Source: Welwitschia mirabilis (lineage: Eukaryota > Gnetophyta > Gnetopsida > Welwitschiales). From it: DNA of 30,177 bases. Of this stretch, positions 1 to 9,942 are shown in pieces. Under the pieces are notes generated by a model. That model was given only the letters and a program-made list of their open reading frames with translations, made no database searches and had not been told where the DNA came from. The stretch's first letter is position 1; the number at the start of each line of letters is the position of its first letter. The translations under genes were made by a program, and so were the position numbers. The stretch covers positions 268,341,461-268,371,637 of the forward strand of contig JBOZIK010000001.1 in the NCBI GenBank assembly GCA_051453625.1. The letters run 5' to 3'.

Positions 1-800
1 GTCATGATGGATGCCATGGAGACACACCACGGTGCTCAGTGTGCCCTGAAGTGGATGGCTGTAACGTCAGTGGCAAAGCCCATGGTCACGAATAAGAGTA
101 AAAGCAGTGAAAGTGCCCTCTGAACAACCACAATGGAATCCTCATTCACCGATCCAGCGCGCTGGTGGCCTCATTGAAATTCTTAAAGAGAACGGTCTAC
201 GCGGATAGACCCAAGCAGATTCTGAAGTGTCTTGCATGGAGTCGCATGAGAACGGCAACCTCTCCGCCTCTCGAACAATGTCTATCTACCAATTCTGGCA
301 AGGTTTGCTGGGGAAGAGTACATGGAAGGAACGGGCAAGATCGACATTATGAGAGTCAGCAAAAACGGCTGCGAAGGAAGAGAACGGCTGACCGGAAGGA
401 CATTTTTTCAGTGGGGAAAAGATAATGCTCAAAATATGAATGGATTTTTATGATTCGCTAAAGAATATCTCAGATGTGGGAGTCCTCGTCTTCATCTTGA
501 TCTGCATGAATGCTCTCTATTTCTCCATGAATGTCGCAAGAAGAAGAGGAAGACAAAGGACTGAAGGAGAGAGTTTCTGCTTCGCGGATTCCATATTGTG
601 CTCCTTCTGCAAAGGACTTAACGATTCCGCGGTCATGTTACGACACCGCTTCCGGAAAGCTTGAAAGATATAGAAAGAGCACTGGTGATCAGACAGAACC
701 TGTGAAAGGGCAGTTGGATAGTCAATTCATTATTCACGCAAGTTGCAAGCACCCTCCGAGAAATGTTGAGATTGATGTCCTGATTGGACTTTCATAGAAC
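1..800 (+). pseudogene. Unrecognised CpG-rich gene relic, broken reading frames
   Basis: I do not recognise the family. The stretch is much richer in GC and CpG than the rest of the window, which suggests former or nearby coding sequence. No single frame is open throughout. Frame 3 reads a Cys/His-rich fragment at 3-92, then stays open at 165-425. Frame 2 is protein-like at about 167-350 (one stop) and again at 440-664, where 74 codons include one hydrophobic stretch (VGVLVFILICMNALYF) that could be a membrane segment. Frame 1 reads plausibly at about 310-435. Frame 3 has an 88-codon frame at 531-797 with an acidic start. The jumps between frames suggest a pseudogene with small indels, or several exons read without their introns. 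The window edge cuts it on the left. A non-coding gene flank is an alternative. Confidence 0.35.
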
Positions 801-818
801 GCATGTACACCACTCAAA

Positions 819-840
819 AATAAAAAGGATAAAAAAAAAA
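819..840 (+). terminator. AATAAA followed by A10 tract
   Basis: AATAAA at 819-824 is followed by ten A residues at 831-840, shortly after the last open frame of the upstream relic stops at 797. This could be a fossil poly(A) tail of a retrocopied transcript or a plain A-rich tract. The spacing between signal and tail is shorter than usual for genuine cleavage. No flanking target-site duplication was identified because the left end is outside the window. Confidence 0.25.
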
Positions 841-890
841 GTGTAATCCAAAACTCAAAACCAAATCCAAATCCGGGAATTGAAATAAAA

Positions 891-910
891 CTGCATGCAT
901 CTGCATGCAT
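891..910. promoter_or_regulatory. Tandem RY (CATGCA) elements
   Basis: The 10-base unit CTGCATGCAT occurs twice head to tail, giving two copies of the RY core CATGCA on both strands. In seed plants RY elements are bound by B3-domain regulators of the ABI3/FUS3/LEC2 group. The pair lies inside the CpG-rich island, about 230 bases before an exon-like frame. Regulatory function is inferred from the motif only. Confidence 0.4.
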
Positions 911-1142
911 TGGCTCTCTAATTTAAGAAATGTTCTCTTCCATAATTCCAAATAGAAGGGCCCATTTCAGGTAGCTCTTCGAAAGATTCGGTTGCTTTTA
1001 CGGAATCAAATTGTGGGCCTTAAAGCAGACAAGCCATTTTTTAGGGATGACTGCATCACGCAACTCTTGTTATTTTTTAAATGGCTAAATTCAGTGCAAG
1101 ATCCTTCAACGCACGCACCTGTTTTCTTTGTTTCCTTTTCAG

Positions 1143-1345
1143 CTTCTTCATATCGATCTCAAATACAACGGCGTTTCTATGCTTTCTCTGGATTTAGAAA
1201 GCAATGAGGGGAGAGAAAAATCAGAGACGATTATAGATTCAGAAAATGGCCATTGCATGGAAGGACGAAATGACATCTTGAGGAGGACAAAACATTTGTA
1301 GAAGAAGAAGACGCTACGCAGAAGGCGAGACTGATGAAGAAATAA
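1143..1345 (+). CDS. Exon-like open frame, unknown product
   Basis: A pyrimidine-rich tract ending in TTTTCAG at 1142 looks like a plant splice acceptor. From 1143 a frame of 52 codons runs to a TAG at 1299. It is rich in charged residues, including an SNEGREKSETIIDSENG stretch. A second frame at 1274-1345 reads LEEDKTFVEEEDATQKARLM and ends in KK before TAA. A one-base shift near 1275 would join the two into one acidic C-terminal tail, so either a frameshift has occurred or only one frame is real. The bases here keep several CpGs, unlike the flanking transposons. No family is recognised, and there is no initiating start if this is a terminal exon. A chance open frame cannot be excluded. Confidence 0.25.
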
Positions 1346-1490
1346 GAAACGACTATACCACAAGAGGAAGAATTAATGCTATGACGCTGACGGCATTGCA
1401 ATTATCTCTACTATTTTCAAGTTCTAGTCTCTCATCTCCACTTCTGGATGGAAGATGTTTTTTAGTAGTTTTTCCCCCCTAGAAATTGAA

Positions 1491-2319
1491 TTTCTTTCTT
1501 ATGTATTCAAAAAATTCTGAGAGACACATATTTAATGATCCTTAGAGCTCAATGTTCAAAGGACATCTTTTGAATTCCCATTTCAATAAATAATCTTTAC
1601 ATTTCAGCTTTGTTAGTCACTTTAATAATTTTGTCGTACTTTTAAATGTGTCGTCACTTGAAGAAGTAATTGGCTAGATGACTTGAATAAGTTATTTGCT
1701 GGATTTTAGTTCATATGGTTTTCTTTAGTTTGATGCACTTAAGGGGACATCAGAAATTCTTCAAATAGTATATATGTGTTTTAAAGTGTGAGATGCCATT
1801 GAAATAGTAAATAATAATTTTTTCTCATTTATTATTATAAATAGGGTTCAATCAAAAACAGTAATGTCTTCCTTTTATCTTTGATTGAAACTATTACGTT
1901 TTTAAAACTTGCTTTTCAGCATTATGAAATGAATTGGTCTTTTCTTTTGAAAGAAATATTTATCTAGATTAAGTCAAATAAAAAGTATTCTTTTATAATT
2001 AAACAATAGAAATATTTTAGATCATTTGAACGTAAATTTTTTCCCTTCCTTTTACTCTTTGAAAGTTTATATATGGAAACTTAGATGGATTCATTTATCT
2101 TTTCATGTATAACATATCCTATTTATGAAATGATTTGTGATAGAAATAATCAGTCAATGAGAGATACCAATAATATTTTGTAAAGTCTCATAAATAATAA
2201 ATATTAAATAATAAAACCAAAAATCAAATTGAAGGAAAGAAATAATATTGAACAATTATAAAATAAATCCCAATCAAATTAAGGCAAAAAAACTTTTGTG
2301 ACCAAAAGTAAGAAACCTT
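1491..2319. other. AT-rich spacer, no gene seen
   Basis: CpG-poor, AT-rich sequence between the GC-rich island and the first recognisable gypsy coding relic. I see no open frame, RNA gene or clear repeat. It may contain a decayed LTR or leader of element 1, but no partner copy was found in the window. Confidence 0.5.
1585..1590 (+). terminator. Possible polyadenylation signal AATAAA
   Basis: AATAAA is followed by TAATCTTTACATTTC and lies about 240 bases after the exon-like frame ends, close to where GC content falls. It would fit the 3' end of a plus-strand transcript. AATAAA is common by chance in DNA this AT-rich. Confidence 0.2.
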
Positions 2320-2325
2320 AAACTT

Positions 2326-3060
2326 TGGCTGCTCAAGATCAACCAGACTCTAAAATATTAGGAGAAAGTTTCCATGTTATAGAGACAAGATCGAAAAAGC
2401 CTTTCACTAATGATTGACAATTGAAAAGGAGAACTACATCATTTACAGGAAAACACAAAGAGAATCAAAATAAATACTATCATAGGATAATTTAAGGATG
2501 GCATTGTAATTAAACCTCCTTCCCTAATGAGATCTAATACTCCATGTAATAATAATAGAAATAAATAGTTAATCCAATCTATAATGAATTTTTTAGAAAA
2601 ACTTTAGAAGTTGGCTAGAGTTATGCCACTAATAAAGTTGCTTAAGGAAGTTCCAAGCTATATGAAGGCTATTCAAAAACTATGCAATATATCTAGGAAG
2701 AAGACTAAGAATAAAAATAATAAAGAAAAAGAACAATCAAAATATGAAGATTGTTCCTAGATATTTACTACTATAAATAATGAATTGACTAAGTACAGAT
2801 ATGAAGACTTGAGAATTGCATTAATAGAAATAAAAATTAGAATAATTTTTTTTTAGCTTTGATTGATTTAGATTAAGCATAACTGCCATTTGTTACAAGG
2901 AATATGAAAGTTTGGATAAATATAAATAAAAATCCTGTAGTAAAAATATAACATTAATGTATAAATCTACTATTAATACTAAATGAATTCTAAAAGATAT
3001 AATAATTTATATCAAAGGATTTAACTAGATGATAAGGGATCTAATTATTTTAGAAGGACT
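2326..3060 (+). pseudogene. gag C-terminus / protease-linker relic (element 1)
   Basis: The earliest match is a short ETRSKKPFTND fragment near 2380, resembling the TRSG-type linker between gag and protease in plant gypsy polyproteins. At about 2620-2710 a clear frame reads MPLIKLLKEVPSYMKAIQKL, matching the conserved pre-protease segment of Tat/Athila-like elements. A protease active-site motif was not found: the sequence from about 2750 to 3060 is too diverged, or the core has been deleted. Stops interrupt every frame. Assignment rests on motif recall, not on a database search. Confidence 0.5.
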
Positions 3061-3299
3061 TTAGATTGCTATTGCCAATGTAATGGAAATATTTATGAGA
3101 GATTTCAAAAAGCATTTAGTGGTTTTCAAATAGGTAGAATCAATGCATTTGTAGATTGCATAACATTTAACTAGAAAAGCTTAAATGTAGGATTCCTTAG
3201 AAATTAAACAAATAGGCTATTGAGAAATCACAAATTTGAATACTTAAAAAATTGAAAAAGTGTCAATGAAATAGAAATGGAAAAGCCTATATTATAACT

Positions 3300-4010
3300 A
3301 GAATTAGAATACTTTAAGGTGGAGAAACATAAACCATTAATTACCAATAGTGAATTTACTCATACATAAAAAATTTTAAAAAAATATTTAAAAAACCATA
3401 TAGCATTCCTTACTTAAATGCCTTTAGATATAAAATATGTTGTAGATAAAATATATCAAACAAATTTATTTAGATTCCTTAATCAGATTTATTACATAGC
3501 TTGAAAGATTAATAAAACTAAGATCTATGAATTTACAAAAATAGAATTATAAAAACTATTACAAGTAAGATTTATTTATTTTATTTCAAACTCTAAATGG
3601 ATAAGACCTACGATAGTTTTTCTTAAAAAGGGAGAAAAATGGAGAGCATGCATTCACTTTAGAATGTTAAATTCTACAATACCTTTTATGAATTAAGATT
3701 AAATACGATTTTTAGTGATGAATATTATAGTTTTCTAGATAGATATAGTGGATATAACTAGATATCCATAGCACTGAAGATTAGGGGGAAGATGTCTATT
3801 TATCATTGCAAAGCATTTTCCTAGAAAGTTTTAAAATTTGGATTATGTAATGATCCTAATACATTTAAAAGATTAGTTTATAACATATTTTAGGATATCT
3901 TAGAAAATTATCTGCAATTTTTTATAGATGATCTTTCAACTTATAGGGATAGTTTTGATCAAGTGCTTAATAAGTTGTAAAAGTATTAGAAAGATGCAAA
4001 AAGAATAATT
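3300..4010 (+). pseudogene. Reverse transcriptase relic (element 1)
   Basis: The RT of a Ty3/gypsy element would copy the element's RNA into DNA inside virus-like particles. A frame from about 3586 reads SNSKWIRPTIVFLKKGEKW and then RACIHFRMLN, the fingers/palm entry of gypsy RT. From about 3718 it reads YYSFLDRYSGYN, containing the first catalytic aspartate. After stops it continues with FGLCNDPNTFKRLV. The catalytic box is F-I-D-D at 3921-3932, so both paired aspartates survive. Stops include a TAG at 3759-3761 where the family normally has glutamine. Upstream (3300-3585) is the diverged linker that precedes RT in this group. The intact FIDD is residual, since the frame is broken many times. 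Confidence 0.85.
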
Positions 4011-4149
4011 TAAAATTAAGCTGCTCTAAAAATTTTATGATGGTAAAGTAAGGAATCATTCTAACTCATAAAATTTATAAAAATGGAATTAAAATAAATA
4101 AAATTAAAATTAAAATAATTAAATAAATAGAACCCCAACTAAATTAAAA

Positions 4150-4725
4150 TAACTAACATATTTCATAGGCAATGTTGGTATTATGAGATATTCATAAATA
4201 AGTTTAATGAGATAGCCAACCCCTTAATCAAATTTTTTCAAGATCATGAAAAATTTAACTATATAGAAGAATGCTAGAAATCCTTAAAATCTTATGCAAA
4301 ACATGATAGAAGTTCCTATGTTGGAAAGATTTAATTAGACAAAAACCTTTTATTTCATGATAGATTCTTCAAGATTTGCCATGGTATTAGGAGAAAACAA
4401 TGATGAAGGAAAACCATATGCAATAGCTTACATAAGTAAAAGTTTTAGTGTAGCATTTAATAATTATAGAGTCATAGAAAAAGAGATGCTAGAATTATAT
4501 ATTTCCTAAAGAAATTTAGATACTATGTTTAAGATTACTCCACAATAATGCACATAGATCATTTTATAGAAAAGGTATCTTATGAATACGAAATAGACTT
4601 ATTCTAGGATTATAAAATGAATCTACTAATGTAGTAATTTGATTTAGTAATAGTAGATACAAAAGAAATAAACAATCTAGTAGCTGATCATCTATCTAGG
4701 TTAAACTTCAATAGTTTAGAATAAG
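4150..4725 (+). pseudogene. RNase H relic (element 1)
   Basis: RNase H removes template RNA from the RNA-DNA hybrid. The RT thumb/connection appears at about 4190-4280 (FINKFNEIANPLIKFF). The RNase H core starts near 4351 with YFMIDSSRFAMVLGEN; its first catalytic aspartate (4363-4365) is retained. It continues GKPYAIAYISKSF and then VIEKEML, which keeps the usual E-K-E block. The domain end is recognisable as DTKEINNLVADHLSRL just before 4712. At least one frame change and several stops are present. The domain order RT-RNase H fits Ty3/gypsy. Confidence 0.8.
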
Positions 4726-4739
4726 AAGATAAGGGGAGA

Positions 4740-5660
4740 TTGTTAAGATGAAGATTTGTTGGAAATATAAAAAAGACCTTGATTTATTAACATTGCAAAT
4801 TACTTAGTAACTAATGTTATGTCAAAGAATTTGTATTATCATGAGAGAAAAAATTTGTTAAAGTAATAACAATAGTATTATTGAAAAAATAGAGCTCTCT
4901 ATAACATGGAAACAAATGGAATAACTAGGAGATGTGTGAAAGAAAAAGACCAATAGAGTTTAATGAATGAAATTCATAAAAATACTATTAATTTATTAAA
5001 TGAGTAAAAGCTGTAGTATTAATTAAATGTTTAGCTAAAATTATCATTAAATTATTATTTAAAAACATAATCATTAGATTTGGATCTCTCATTTCTTTAA
5101 TACTATATAGAGGAAATCACTTCACCATGGACAAGTTGAGGTTACTAATAGAGAACAAATATTAAGAATCATTTTATAAACTATTAATATTAAGAAAACA
5201 TATTGAACTCTAATATTAAATGAAGCTTTATGTGAATATAGAATTACATGGAAATGTTCAACTAATTACACTTCTTATGAATTAATTTATAGTAAGCAAG
5301 ACTTATTACAAATAAAATGAAAATAAGAACACATATAACTACTCAAAAATAAAATATGAAATTAGATAAAAATACTAAAAGATATTTATAAGAAATGAAG
5401 TGTCTAGAAGAAAAGAGAAGAATATGACTAAATCATAAAGAAGATTATTTAAAAAGAAATGAAAAAGAAAAAAGAAATATCATGATCCTATGGTAAAACG
5501 AAGAATATTTGAAATTGAACAAGGACTATTCTTATTCAATCCAAAATTCAATAAAATTAATCAAAAGTTTACTCAAAATTAGCTTAATCCATTCAAACTG
5601 ATAGATGTTGATAATAATGAAACAATGAAAATAGATGCACCAAGTTTAGAATAATTACAT
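4740..5660 (+). pseudogene. Integrase relic with internal deletions (element 1)
   Basis: Integrase inserts the cDNA into the host genome. Fragments occur in order: NGITRRCVKEKDQ (about 4915-4955), the approach to the zinc finger; then K-stop-VKAV (about 5000); NIIIRFGS; and LYRGNHF with the second catalytic aspartate changed to Tyr at 5106-5108. The HHCC zinc finger and the first catalytic aspartate block are absent, so sequence is missing between 4955 and 5000. A second junction near 5119-5125 joins GNHF directly to HHGQVEVTNRE in another frame, losing about 30 residues. The C-terminal part follows: TSYELIYSKQDL (about 5265), KKKYHDPMVKRRIFEIEQG (about 5470) and NPFKLIDV (about 5588). Confidence 0.8.
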
Positions 5661-6018
5661 TATAAATGAATGTAGATTTAGAATATATAATAAAAAATTC
5701 ATTATTGATAAATATAAAAGATCCTCGAAGGGTTGAAAAGGTGAATAGAATTCTTTAAGATAAATAATATTAGTGAAATTTAATTTATAAAGAGAAATTA
5801 TACTTCAATCTAATCATTTTAAAGAGAATATATATAGTTAAAACATTTTAAAGGAAGTATATCAAACCTCACTAAAAACATATTAGACAAATGTGAGAAA
5901 AAAAAGCATAAGTCAAAAGCATTACCAGATACAAATCTTTAAAAAGTAGTTAAAAAAATTCTACCTTAGATGATAATATAAGAATTAAAGGAGCTACACC
6001 AGATTATAAATTTCTAAG

Positions 6019-6116
6019 AGAAACCTTTAGTAATGTAGCTTTTCTTCTAATTAACTCCACCAAAGGTAAATTTTTCTACCTTAAGAAGGATCTTGTTTGT
6101 TAGTAGTGGTTGCACT
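6019..6116 (+). repeat. Post-integrase block shared with element 2
   Basis: This stretch aligns loosely with about 16989-17097 in element 2. Both begin with AACCTTT, share CTCCAYCAAAG in the middle, and end with the identical 13 bases TAGTGGTTGCACT (6104-6116 and 17085-17097). It follows the integrase in both elements, so it is probably 3' untranslated or extra-pol sequence of the family. No function is known to me. Confidence 0.55.
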
Positions 6117-7977
6117 AATTTACCCTTCAAATGTACTTTTCCTATAGAAAAATTGAGAGATTAATTTCATTATTATTTGTTTAAAAAATAAAAAATAAAT
6201 ATAAAAAAGAAGATAATGGAGAAATGAAAATTAAAAGATTCTTTCATGCTTATTGTAAGAAAGTCTAAAATTAAAGTGATAATTAGTGAAAATCTTAAGA
6301 CTTATCAGTAAATGAATATTATTTATTATTATTAGGTTGCAGTATAATGGATATTTACTAGATAATATCAGTTAATGTATTTTTGTATGAAGAATTGTTG
6401 TTATTATATTATTAAAAAAGAAAAATAAAAAATGATATAAATAATTTAAAATAGTATAGGATTTTTATTTAATAAAAGTTCAATAGAATGATAATAAACA
6501 ATATTATTAAAGGTATCTTATTCAAAGGGAAGATATTTATTCCAAGCTTAAATAAAAACATAACACTAAAAAATTTTAAAACCCTCAAATAATTTGAAGA
6601 AATCCATTTTTTCCTTAGAGTTAGAATATTTCTTTGAAGACTAGCCTCACTGATAATTTTTCTCACTCAGATAATTCAATTCCTTTATCTTCTTTCAATG
6701 GTGTTAATAATGGAAATGATATTAATAAGGTTTACAAGTTAGATAAATTTTAATCTAATCTAGATTCATCTTGAGTGTGAATACACTAAGATATATTCTT
6801 GTCTAGATTAACTTGGTTAAGCATGAAATTCTATTAATGGAATCATAGATATATTATAACTTGCTTTTTTAAAAAACATTTCCTTCCATTTTTAATGCTT
6901 GTAGATGAAAAATCAAATTATATTTATAGAAGTAGTCATTGATCAAAATTCATTTTATACAATCTATTAGCTTTATCTTTTTAAAGTGAATTTAAATTTG
7001 TTAAGAGTGCCTCAGATCCATCATATTTAGGCCATTCATTTTCATTTTTAGAATTGAAGTTTGATGAAAGATATATGATTTCCATTACTAATCCATTCAA
7101 TTGTTGAAATTAAAGTTAATTTAACCTTTTCTTAATCTTAAGGCCACTTGTTTACTTGGACCTTCCCTTACATCTTAAGAATAAAATGATCTAAGAGGAG
7201 AGGACATTGTGATGGAATAAATTTAATTAAAATGATATGTAGAATGAGGCAACTAAGTGATGAAATGAGAAATAATAGGATTCTTATTAATAGGGTAAAA
7301 AGTAAGTCTAAGAAATAATTGATCGAGTCTAAGAAATAATTGATCGAATTAATAAGATTAGACAAAAATCATAGAAACTTATTAAGGATTTTAGATAATT
7401 AATTCATTATCTTATGAAATCAAGACCATTAGGGAATTTTAATTGTATAAAAACTATTAAATCTTATCTATAAGTTAAGATTTAACATTAATAATTACTT
7501 TTGAATTATGAAAAATGGATGATTACAAAGGTTTTTAAATTGAATCCAAAATTACAAGTAGTACATGATTTTATAAATTAACTACTATTCTAGTGCATAA
7601 TGAAGATTCACCTACAAAATTATAGATATGAATCAACTACTACTAAAGAAATTGATTTTGGTAAATCTTATAGCTTTATTATGCATCTTAGAAATATATT
7701 ATTTTAAATATTAATAATAAACACTTATTCATTAGGAGAAATTAGATACTAAGGAATTCTTTAATTCTTCACTAGAATTTCTTTCCTAAAAACTCTAGCC
7801 TATTTAAGTTATGTTTTAGAAGAAATCTATTCAATAATGAATTCACATGACTTTCTACTAAACTCTACTTATAGCAAATATCATTTTCTTAAAACTTTAA
7901 TTATGTGTGAAAAATAGATCATCCTTTATATTAATCAAGTATAAAACAATAATTAATTAAATTACACTTTCCCCCAT
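6117..7977. other. AT-rich non-coding DNA, no gene seen
   Basis: Very AT-rich with low CpG content. Short minus-strand open frames here (6469-6666, 7168-7365) are low-complexity and have no recognisable domains. By comparison with element 2, the missing 3' end of element 1 could lie here, but no LTR matching 9606-11159 was seen. The only clear local structure is the 21-base tandem duplication at 7306-7347. Confidence 0.5.
7306..7347. repeat. Perfect 21-bp tandem duplication
   Basis: A 21-base unit beginning GTCTAAGAAATAATTG and ending ATCGA is present twice without mismatch or spacer. On the minus strand it gives an in-frame repeat of INYFLDS. Its perfection in an otherwise decayed region points to recent replication slippage or an assembly or sequencing duplication. 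Confidence 0.85.
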
Positions 7978-8043
7978 TCACTAAGATTTGTATGAACATT
8001 ATGGTTTTACACTTAGGGGATATGAAAACCCTATTGTAACCTT
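7978..8043 (+). repeat. Short block shared with the copia 3' edge
   Basis: This block aligns with 26651-26715. Both read ...CTAAGRTTTRTATGA then ATTATGGTTYTACACT, a short AGGGGAT purine tract, then RTGAAA. At the second site it lies just downstream of the copia RNase H relic, so it may contain a polypurine tract and the first bases of a copia LTR. If so, the DNA from about 8020 to the gap is another fragment of that LTR. Identity is about three quarters by eye. Confidence 0.45.
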
Positions 8044-8217
8044 AATGGGATTCTTGCTTTTATGAATAAGTTCTTTAATATAATAAGCATGGGGAAGTAT
8101 TTTGGAGAAATCAAATTTGACTTTGAGAAATCTTGCTCATGTGTTCTTACTCTTCTATGATATCAAACCTGTGGAAGAGATCTTATGGATCTTTATTTCG
8201 TCATTCTTAAGCTTTGA

Positions 8218-8422
8218 NNNNNNNNNNNNNNNNNNNNNNNNNNNNNNNNNNNNNNNNNNNNNNNNNNNNNNNNNNNNNNNNNNNNNNNNNNNNNNNNNNN
8301 NNNNNNNNNNNNNNNNNNNNNNNNNNNNNNNNNNNNNNNNNNNNNNNNNNNNNNNNNNNNNNNNNNNNNNNNNNNNNNNNNNNNNNNNNNNNNNNNNNNN
8401 NNNNNNNNNNNNNNNNNNNNNN
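8218..8422. other. Assembly gap (205 N)
   Basis: Undetermined bases. Open frames spanning this gap on both strands are artefacts of unknown codons. Confidence 0.99.
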
Positions 8423-8590
8423 GGCATTTTTCTTTAAAGGGTCATTTTATTTTCTTAAGAAAATAAATTTATTTAAGAGGTATTTTTTAAGGGGAGCATC
8501 TGTTTTTTAATATTTAGCGGAAATATATTTCAAAGAGGCATATTATTTTTAAAAATAGATACATTTAAATAAAATCATTTTTTGATTTTT

Positions 8591-8611
8591 TGGTAGGCTT
8601 TTGACCTACCA
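8591..8611. repeat. Inverted repeat, 7-bp arms
   Basis: TGGTAGG at 8591-8597 and CCTACCA at 8605-8611 are perfect complements around the loop CTTTTGA. The hairpin lies at the change from AT-rich DNA to the pyrimidine-rich block, so it could mark an element edge. A chance inverted repeat is possible. Confidence 0.4.
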
Positions 8612-9605
8612 CCTATAATTGCCATTTGTTATCCCATTACTTCATTACCTGGTGCCACTGAGTGCTTGCAACCTCTTATGCATTTTTCCTCCTTTGTGTG
8701 TATCTTTCCTCTACTACATATTGCCTTCCACCATTGGCCTGCCACATTGATTCCTCATCTTGACATCTCACCATCTTATTCTTACTAGAAAATAATAAAT
8801 TAAGACTATGTACATGTCCATAGTTCTTTCTATTACTTCCTAGCTACCACCCCTACTATTGCAATTGACTTTGAGGATTTTTGTTTTTAATGTCTCTTAC
8901 CATTATAGTGATGCTTCCTCCAACTNNNNNNNNNNNNNNNNNNNNNNNNNNNNNNNNNNNNNNNNNNNNNNNNNNNNNNNNNNNNNNNNTCACTCAACCA
9001 CGAAGCATGCAAGCTCTCTGCTATGTCACAGCACCTTCCTCATACCCTGCTTGACATACCTCTGTCATGTGCTATCTTAGCCATTCTCATACATCTGTAG
9101 CCAAACTGTGTTTTTCCTTTATGTGCTGCAATTTCCCACTATCGAGCTCTTTTCTATTACATCTTCTTTATACTTGATGCTCATCTTATATGCTTCCATT
9201 CTTTGTGGATGTTTACCTATGCTACCTACCCTAATATGTAACTCTGTGCCTCCTCCATGTGCTCCTTCATGCCTATGTCAACTTGCGATCTACCCTATTG
9301 TCAACATAGTTAGTACTTTGCTAGATTAATTTTTACCATATTAGTCTCCCAATGCTATTGTCTATGTAGTCTGCCTAGCATTATACCCATCTACTAGTTT
9401 GAATAACTCATGCATAGATTCTTTAACCTATCTATGCTGATTTGGCTTGTGCACATCATGTCATAATCTATTATTGCTCTAATTCCCGTTTTGTTATGTT
9501 GTACACTGTCACAGGTTTTTTCTATCATGCCTGGACTACTAGTTATGCTTAGCCTGCTAGCTACAATGAAATTTAAAAATTATTTCTTGTTATGTTGCTT
9601 CAAGT
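8612..9605. other. Pyrimidine-rich block, no gene seen
   Basis: The plus strand is unusually rich in C and T with recurring words such as TGCTACC, CTTCCTCC and CCTATG, in contrast to the AT-rich DNA around it. An open frame at 9108-9329 encodes a low-complexity hydrophobic and Cys-rich string with no recognisable domain, and is probably a by-product of base composition. The block contains a 64-base gap and ends at the 5' LTR of element 2. It could be the host DNA into which element 2 inserted, or another old repeat. Confidence 0.4.
8926..8989. other. Assembly gap (64 N)
   Basis: Undetermined bases inside the pyrimidine-rich block. The open frame that crosses it (8859-9080) cannot be judged. 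Confidence 0.99.
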
Positions 9606-9942
9606 TGTAAATCTAATTGGTGATATTTAACATCATGTTTAGAATATGTTTTATGCATATTTAATAAGTTTTCAATCCAAAAAGGAAGAATCTGGATCTC
9701 AATCAAAATGATCATAAGGAATACCAAATTTGAAGATAATGAACCCTTTTTTTGACATATTTCACACTTCCTAACTTATTTAAAGCACCACAAGTCTAGT
9801 GCAAAATGATGAATGATAATTAAGAGGCTAGAGAATGAAGAAAAGACCATAATCCACCTCATCATCTAAATGACAATAAAGAGGATAACCAATAGGATTA
9901 ATAACAAGAGAAATTATATTTTTGCTGATATTCATCCATCAT

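Larger units (their letters stand above)
2320..6116 (+). mobile_element. Element 1: degenerate Ty3/gypsy retrotransposon, LTRs not identified
   Basis: Relics of gag C-terminus/protease, reverse transcriptase, RNase H and integrase occur in that order on the plus strand. This is the Ty3/gypsy order, with RT before integrase. RT motif wording (KKGEKWRAC, YSGYN, FIDD) resembles the plant Tat/Ogre-Athila side of the superfamily. A block after the integrase (about 6019-6116) matches one at about 16989-17097 in element 2, so the two are related. No LTR pair was found; the 5' end is arbitrary at the first recognisable coding relic. Frames carry many stops and shifts, and the element cannot encode functional proteins. 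Confidence 0.8.

Noticed and set aside
3921-3932. Functional reverse transcriptase because of the intact FIDD box
   Set aside because: The surrounding frame has multiple stops and shifts, so no active protein could be made.
8102-8510. Open frames of 90-111 codons on both strands
   Set aside because: They run across the 205-N gap, and the real residues show no domain.
9108-9329. 73-codon hydrophobic Cys-rich open frame as a secreted or membrane protein
   Set aside because: Low-complexity by-product of a pyrimidine-rich strand, with no signal-peptide logic, conserved spacing or expression context.
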